Positions 63,677-64,000 of a stretch of DNA of 64,000 nt are shown here, piece after piece. Within the stretch, counting starts at the first letter, position 1; every line of letters begins with the position of its first letter. The stretch lies in the NCBI GenBank assembly GCA_902706205.1, contig CACSKA010000007.1, positions 1 through 64,000 of the forward strand. Direction: 5' to 3'. This DNA is from Chryseobacterium sp. 18061 (GTDB lineage: Bacteria > Pseudomonadota > Gammaproteobacteria > Enterobacterales > Enterobacteriaceae). The notes beneath the pieces are model-generated. The model saw nothing but the letters and a program-made list of their open reading frames with translations, was not told the origin of the DNA and searched no databases. A program made the translations under genes and the position numbers.

Positions 63677-64000
63677 CTAAAACTCAAACTGATAGAGCAG
63701 ATCAAGTGCCTGGTCTATGCCGGACACCGCTTCAAGATAAAGCTTGGGCATTAGGCGATAGCGTAACGTGAGTGTTGCCAGAGAGTCAAAAATTCCCACA
63801 CCATATTTTACCTGCAAGCCCGGCGCGATATAGCCGCTGACCACGACCTGAGAGGAGTCCCCTACTCCAGCGGTATCCAGAGCCAGATTGCTGACGCCAA
63901 ACGTCTCGCCGATTTTACCCACAATCTGCCCACTTTGTGCAACCCCCAAACCAACCAGTGCGGAAGTCATTGCCGCGCCGTCGCCCTGTTCGCTGTCGAG
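63677..64000 (-). CDS. tamB: TamB (translocation and assembly module), C-terminal part
   Basis: The last 107 codons of TamB are present; the gene continues past the right edge. TamB is an inner-membrane-anchored, periplasm-spanning beta-groove protein that works with TamA in outer-membrane protein and lipid transport. The visible DUF490 end ([30 protein letters not shown], finishing in LLYQFEF) is the conserved C-terminal domain that contacts TamA. Confidence 0.95.
   Translation of the reverse strand, partial: LDSEQGDGAAMTSALVGLGVAQSGQIVGKIGETFGVSNLALDTAGVGDSSQVVVSGYIAPGLQVKYGVGIFDSLATLTLRYRLMPKLYLEAVSGIDQALDLLYQFEF

Overview
The window is a chromosomal segment of an enteric gammaproteobacterium. 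Nearly every backbone gene from 4.3 kb to the right end is a close match in order and length to the E. coli/Salmonella leuX-tamB region (leuX, ahr, yjgR, lptGF, pepA-holC-valS, rraB, argI/argF, pyrLBI, ridA, mgtA, treRBC, nrdDG, cybC, pmbA, darP, mpl, fbp, ytfQRT-yjfF, ppa, ytfP, tamB). Several features differ from E. coli K-12: miaE, a single-chain dihydroxyacetone kinase, a GH20 hexosaminidase between ridA and mgtA, a cellobiose-type PTS block, a dga-like operon, an extra chemoreceptor, and typical ERIC and REP repeats. Together these point to an Enterobacter, Leclercia, Lelliottia or Citrobacter-like organism. The genus cannot be fixed by eye.

Layout. (1) 1-4.3 kb is the right end of a genomic island at the 3' end of tRNA-Leu leuX. 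It carries a P4-type integrase whose last residues are cut by an IS3-like element, and a dptF gene (phosphorothioation-dependent restriction) truncated by a second IS3-family element running off the left edge. (2) 4.5-26 kb holds housekeeping genes: aldehyde reductase, Dha kinase, LPS export permeases, aminopeptidase A, DNA polymerase III chi, ValRS, a frameshifted yjgN, yjgM, miaE, rraB, ornithine and aspartate carbamoyltransferases with their regulatory sequences, ridA and a secreted hexosaminidase. (3) 26-38 kb holds magnesium (mgtA with mgtL leader and PhoP-type promoter), trehalose (treR, treBC) and beta-glucoside (EIIC, GH4, EIIB and an RpiR regulator) functions. (4) 38-50 kb holds the anaerobic ribonucleotide reductase genes nrdDG. 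They are followed by a long leftward cluster: PRD protein, SFCGS protein, DUF4312, DUF4311, DUF4310, amidohydrolase, DgaE-like lyase, KDGP aldolase, lactonase and a PTS-regulated BglG/Mga-type regulator. (5) 50-64 kb holds cybC, pmbA/tldE, darP, mpl, fbp, a chemoreceptor, the galactofuranose ABC transporter, ppa, ytfP and the 3' end of tamB.

The most interesting biology is the 41-50 kb cluster. Two enzymes look like D-glucosaminate-6-phosphate catabolism (ammonia lyase, then KDGP aldolase to pyruvate and glyceraldehyde-3-phosphate). They are preceded by a metal-dependent deacylase-type amidohydrolase and by two polytopic membrane proteins plus two small soluble proteins of unknown function, which together look like an uncharacterised uptake system. 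PRD proteins and a CRP-like site suggest PTS and catabolite control. A 12-bp palindrome is repeated at both ends of the first gene.

Regulatory sequences read directly include paired ARG boxes, the pyrL attenuator, a PhoP-type mgtA promoter with mgtL, a TreR-like operator, two RpiR-type operators, FNR and NrdR-like sites before nrdD, and two identical 15-bp GalR/GalS-like sites flanking an ERIC element upstream of ytfQ. ERIC elements also sit inside the treB leader, between nrdD and nrdG, and between pmbA and darP.
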